5,323 nucleotides of DNA, taken from Acidiferrobacterales bacterium (GTDB taxonomy: Bacteria > Pseudomonadota > Gammaproteobacteria > Acidiferrobacterales > Sulfurifustaceae). Each line of letters opens with the position of its first letter. The stretch's first letter is position 1. Both the position numbers and the translations under genes were made by a program. The DNA lies in the NCBI GenBank assembly GCA_919902095.1, contig CAKKQL010000115.1, forward strand, positions 1-5,323, in the 5' to 3' direction. Of this stretch, positions 5,004-5,323 are shown one piece after another. The notes beneath the pieces are model-generated. The model made no database searches. It was not told the DNA's origin and saw nothing but the letters and a program-made list of their open reading frames with translations.

Positions 5004-5323
5004 TCAGAAATACTTTTTCAAATCCATGCCGGCGTAGAGCGACGCCACCTGCTCGGCATAGCCGTTGAACGGCAGCGTCTTGCGCTTGGGCGAAAACAGC
5101 GAGTCCTCGCCGATGCGCCGCTCGGCGGCCTGGCTCCAGCGCGGATGGTCCACGGTCGGATTGACGTTGGAGTAAAACCCGTATTCGCGCGGGCCCGATT
5201 TCATCCACGTGCTAATCGGCTGTTGCTCGACGAAACGAATGCGCACGATGGATTTGGCACTCTTGAAACCGTACTTCCACGGCACCACCAACCGGATCGG
5301 CGCGCCGTTTTGGTTCGGCAACA
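5004..5323 (-). CDS. msrP: Protein-methionine-sulfoxide reductase catalytic subunit MsrP (YedY), C-terminal part
   Basis: MsrP is the periplasmic molybdopterin enzyme that reduces methionine sulfoxide in oxidised envelope proteins. Only the last 105 full codons and the stop (5004-5006) are in the window; the start, Tat signal and the catalytic cysteine that binds molybdenum lie beyond the right edge. The visible part has the conserved late blocks of the sulfite-oxidase-like fold: [20 protein letters not shown], then [37 protein letters not shown] and ERRIG. The ending [20 protein letters not shown] is a hallmark of this family. The frame is open to the window edge with no sign of disruption. 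msrQ follows after 31 nt. Confidence 0.96.
   Translation of the reverse strand, partial: LPNQNGAPIRLVVPWKYGFKSAKSIVRIRFVEQQPISTWMKSGPREYGFYSNVNPTVDHPRWSQAAERRIGEDSLFSPKRKTLPFNGYAEQVASLYAGMDLKKYF

Noticed and set aside
4325..5068. 247-codon plus-strand frame over msrQ
   Set aside because: Antisense to msrQ, which has conserved haem histidines and membrane segments; the plus frame is Gln/His/Ala-rich with no recognisable domain.

Overview
The window is GC-rich, densely packed bacterial chromosome. A sigma-32-type heat-shock promoter, the MsrP/MsrQ pair and an HdfR-like LysR regulator point to a proteobacterium, probably gamma or beta; I cannot place it to genus. It holds seven protein-coding genes, one cut by each edge of the window. 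I see no RNA genes, CRISPR array, insertion sequence or phage genes.

Layout. On the minus strand at the left edge (1-388) is a small heat shock protein missing its C-terminus. Its control region (about 389-486) has a close match to a sigma-32 promoter and a short leader with self-complementary segments near a strong Shine-Dalgarno sequence. On the plus strand follow a secreted seven-repeat YVTN-type beta-propeller (640-1662), a secreted NodB-type polysaccharide deacetylase overlapping it by 17 bp (1646-2383), and a membrane fatty acid hydroxylase/sterol desaturase family protein (2486-3442). The last two are separated by a dispersed-type inverted repeat built from 9-bp units. On the minus strand, read right to left, are the end of msrP (5323-5004), msrQ (4972-4352) and a LysR-family regulator (4283-3405), which converges on and overlaps the hydroxylase gene by 38 bp.

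How the genes work together. MsrP and MsrQ form the known periplasmic methionine-sulfoxide repair system, in which MsrQ passes electrons from the quinone pool to the molybdopterin enzyme MsrP. The LysR gene follows on the same strand and has an apparent LysR-type operator just in front of it, so it probably controls itself. The propeller and deacetylase are probably co-translated and exported together, which suggests a shared envelope role; their substrate is unknown. The heat shock protein is an independent, divergently transcribed unit.

Most notable points: the heat-shock promoter with a possible SD-masking leader; two different short repeats that fill two intercistronic gaps, each leaving the next gene without a recognisable SD; a three-half-site LysR operator; and a deacetylase whose first motif is TFDTG rather than TFDDG. 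I found no clear sign of a wholly new system; the propeller-deacetylase pair is the least explained unit.
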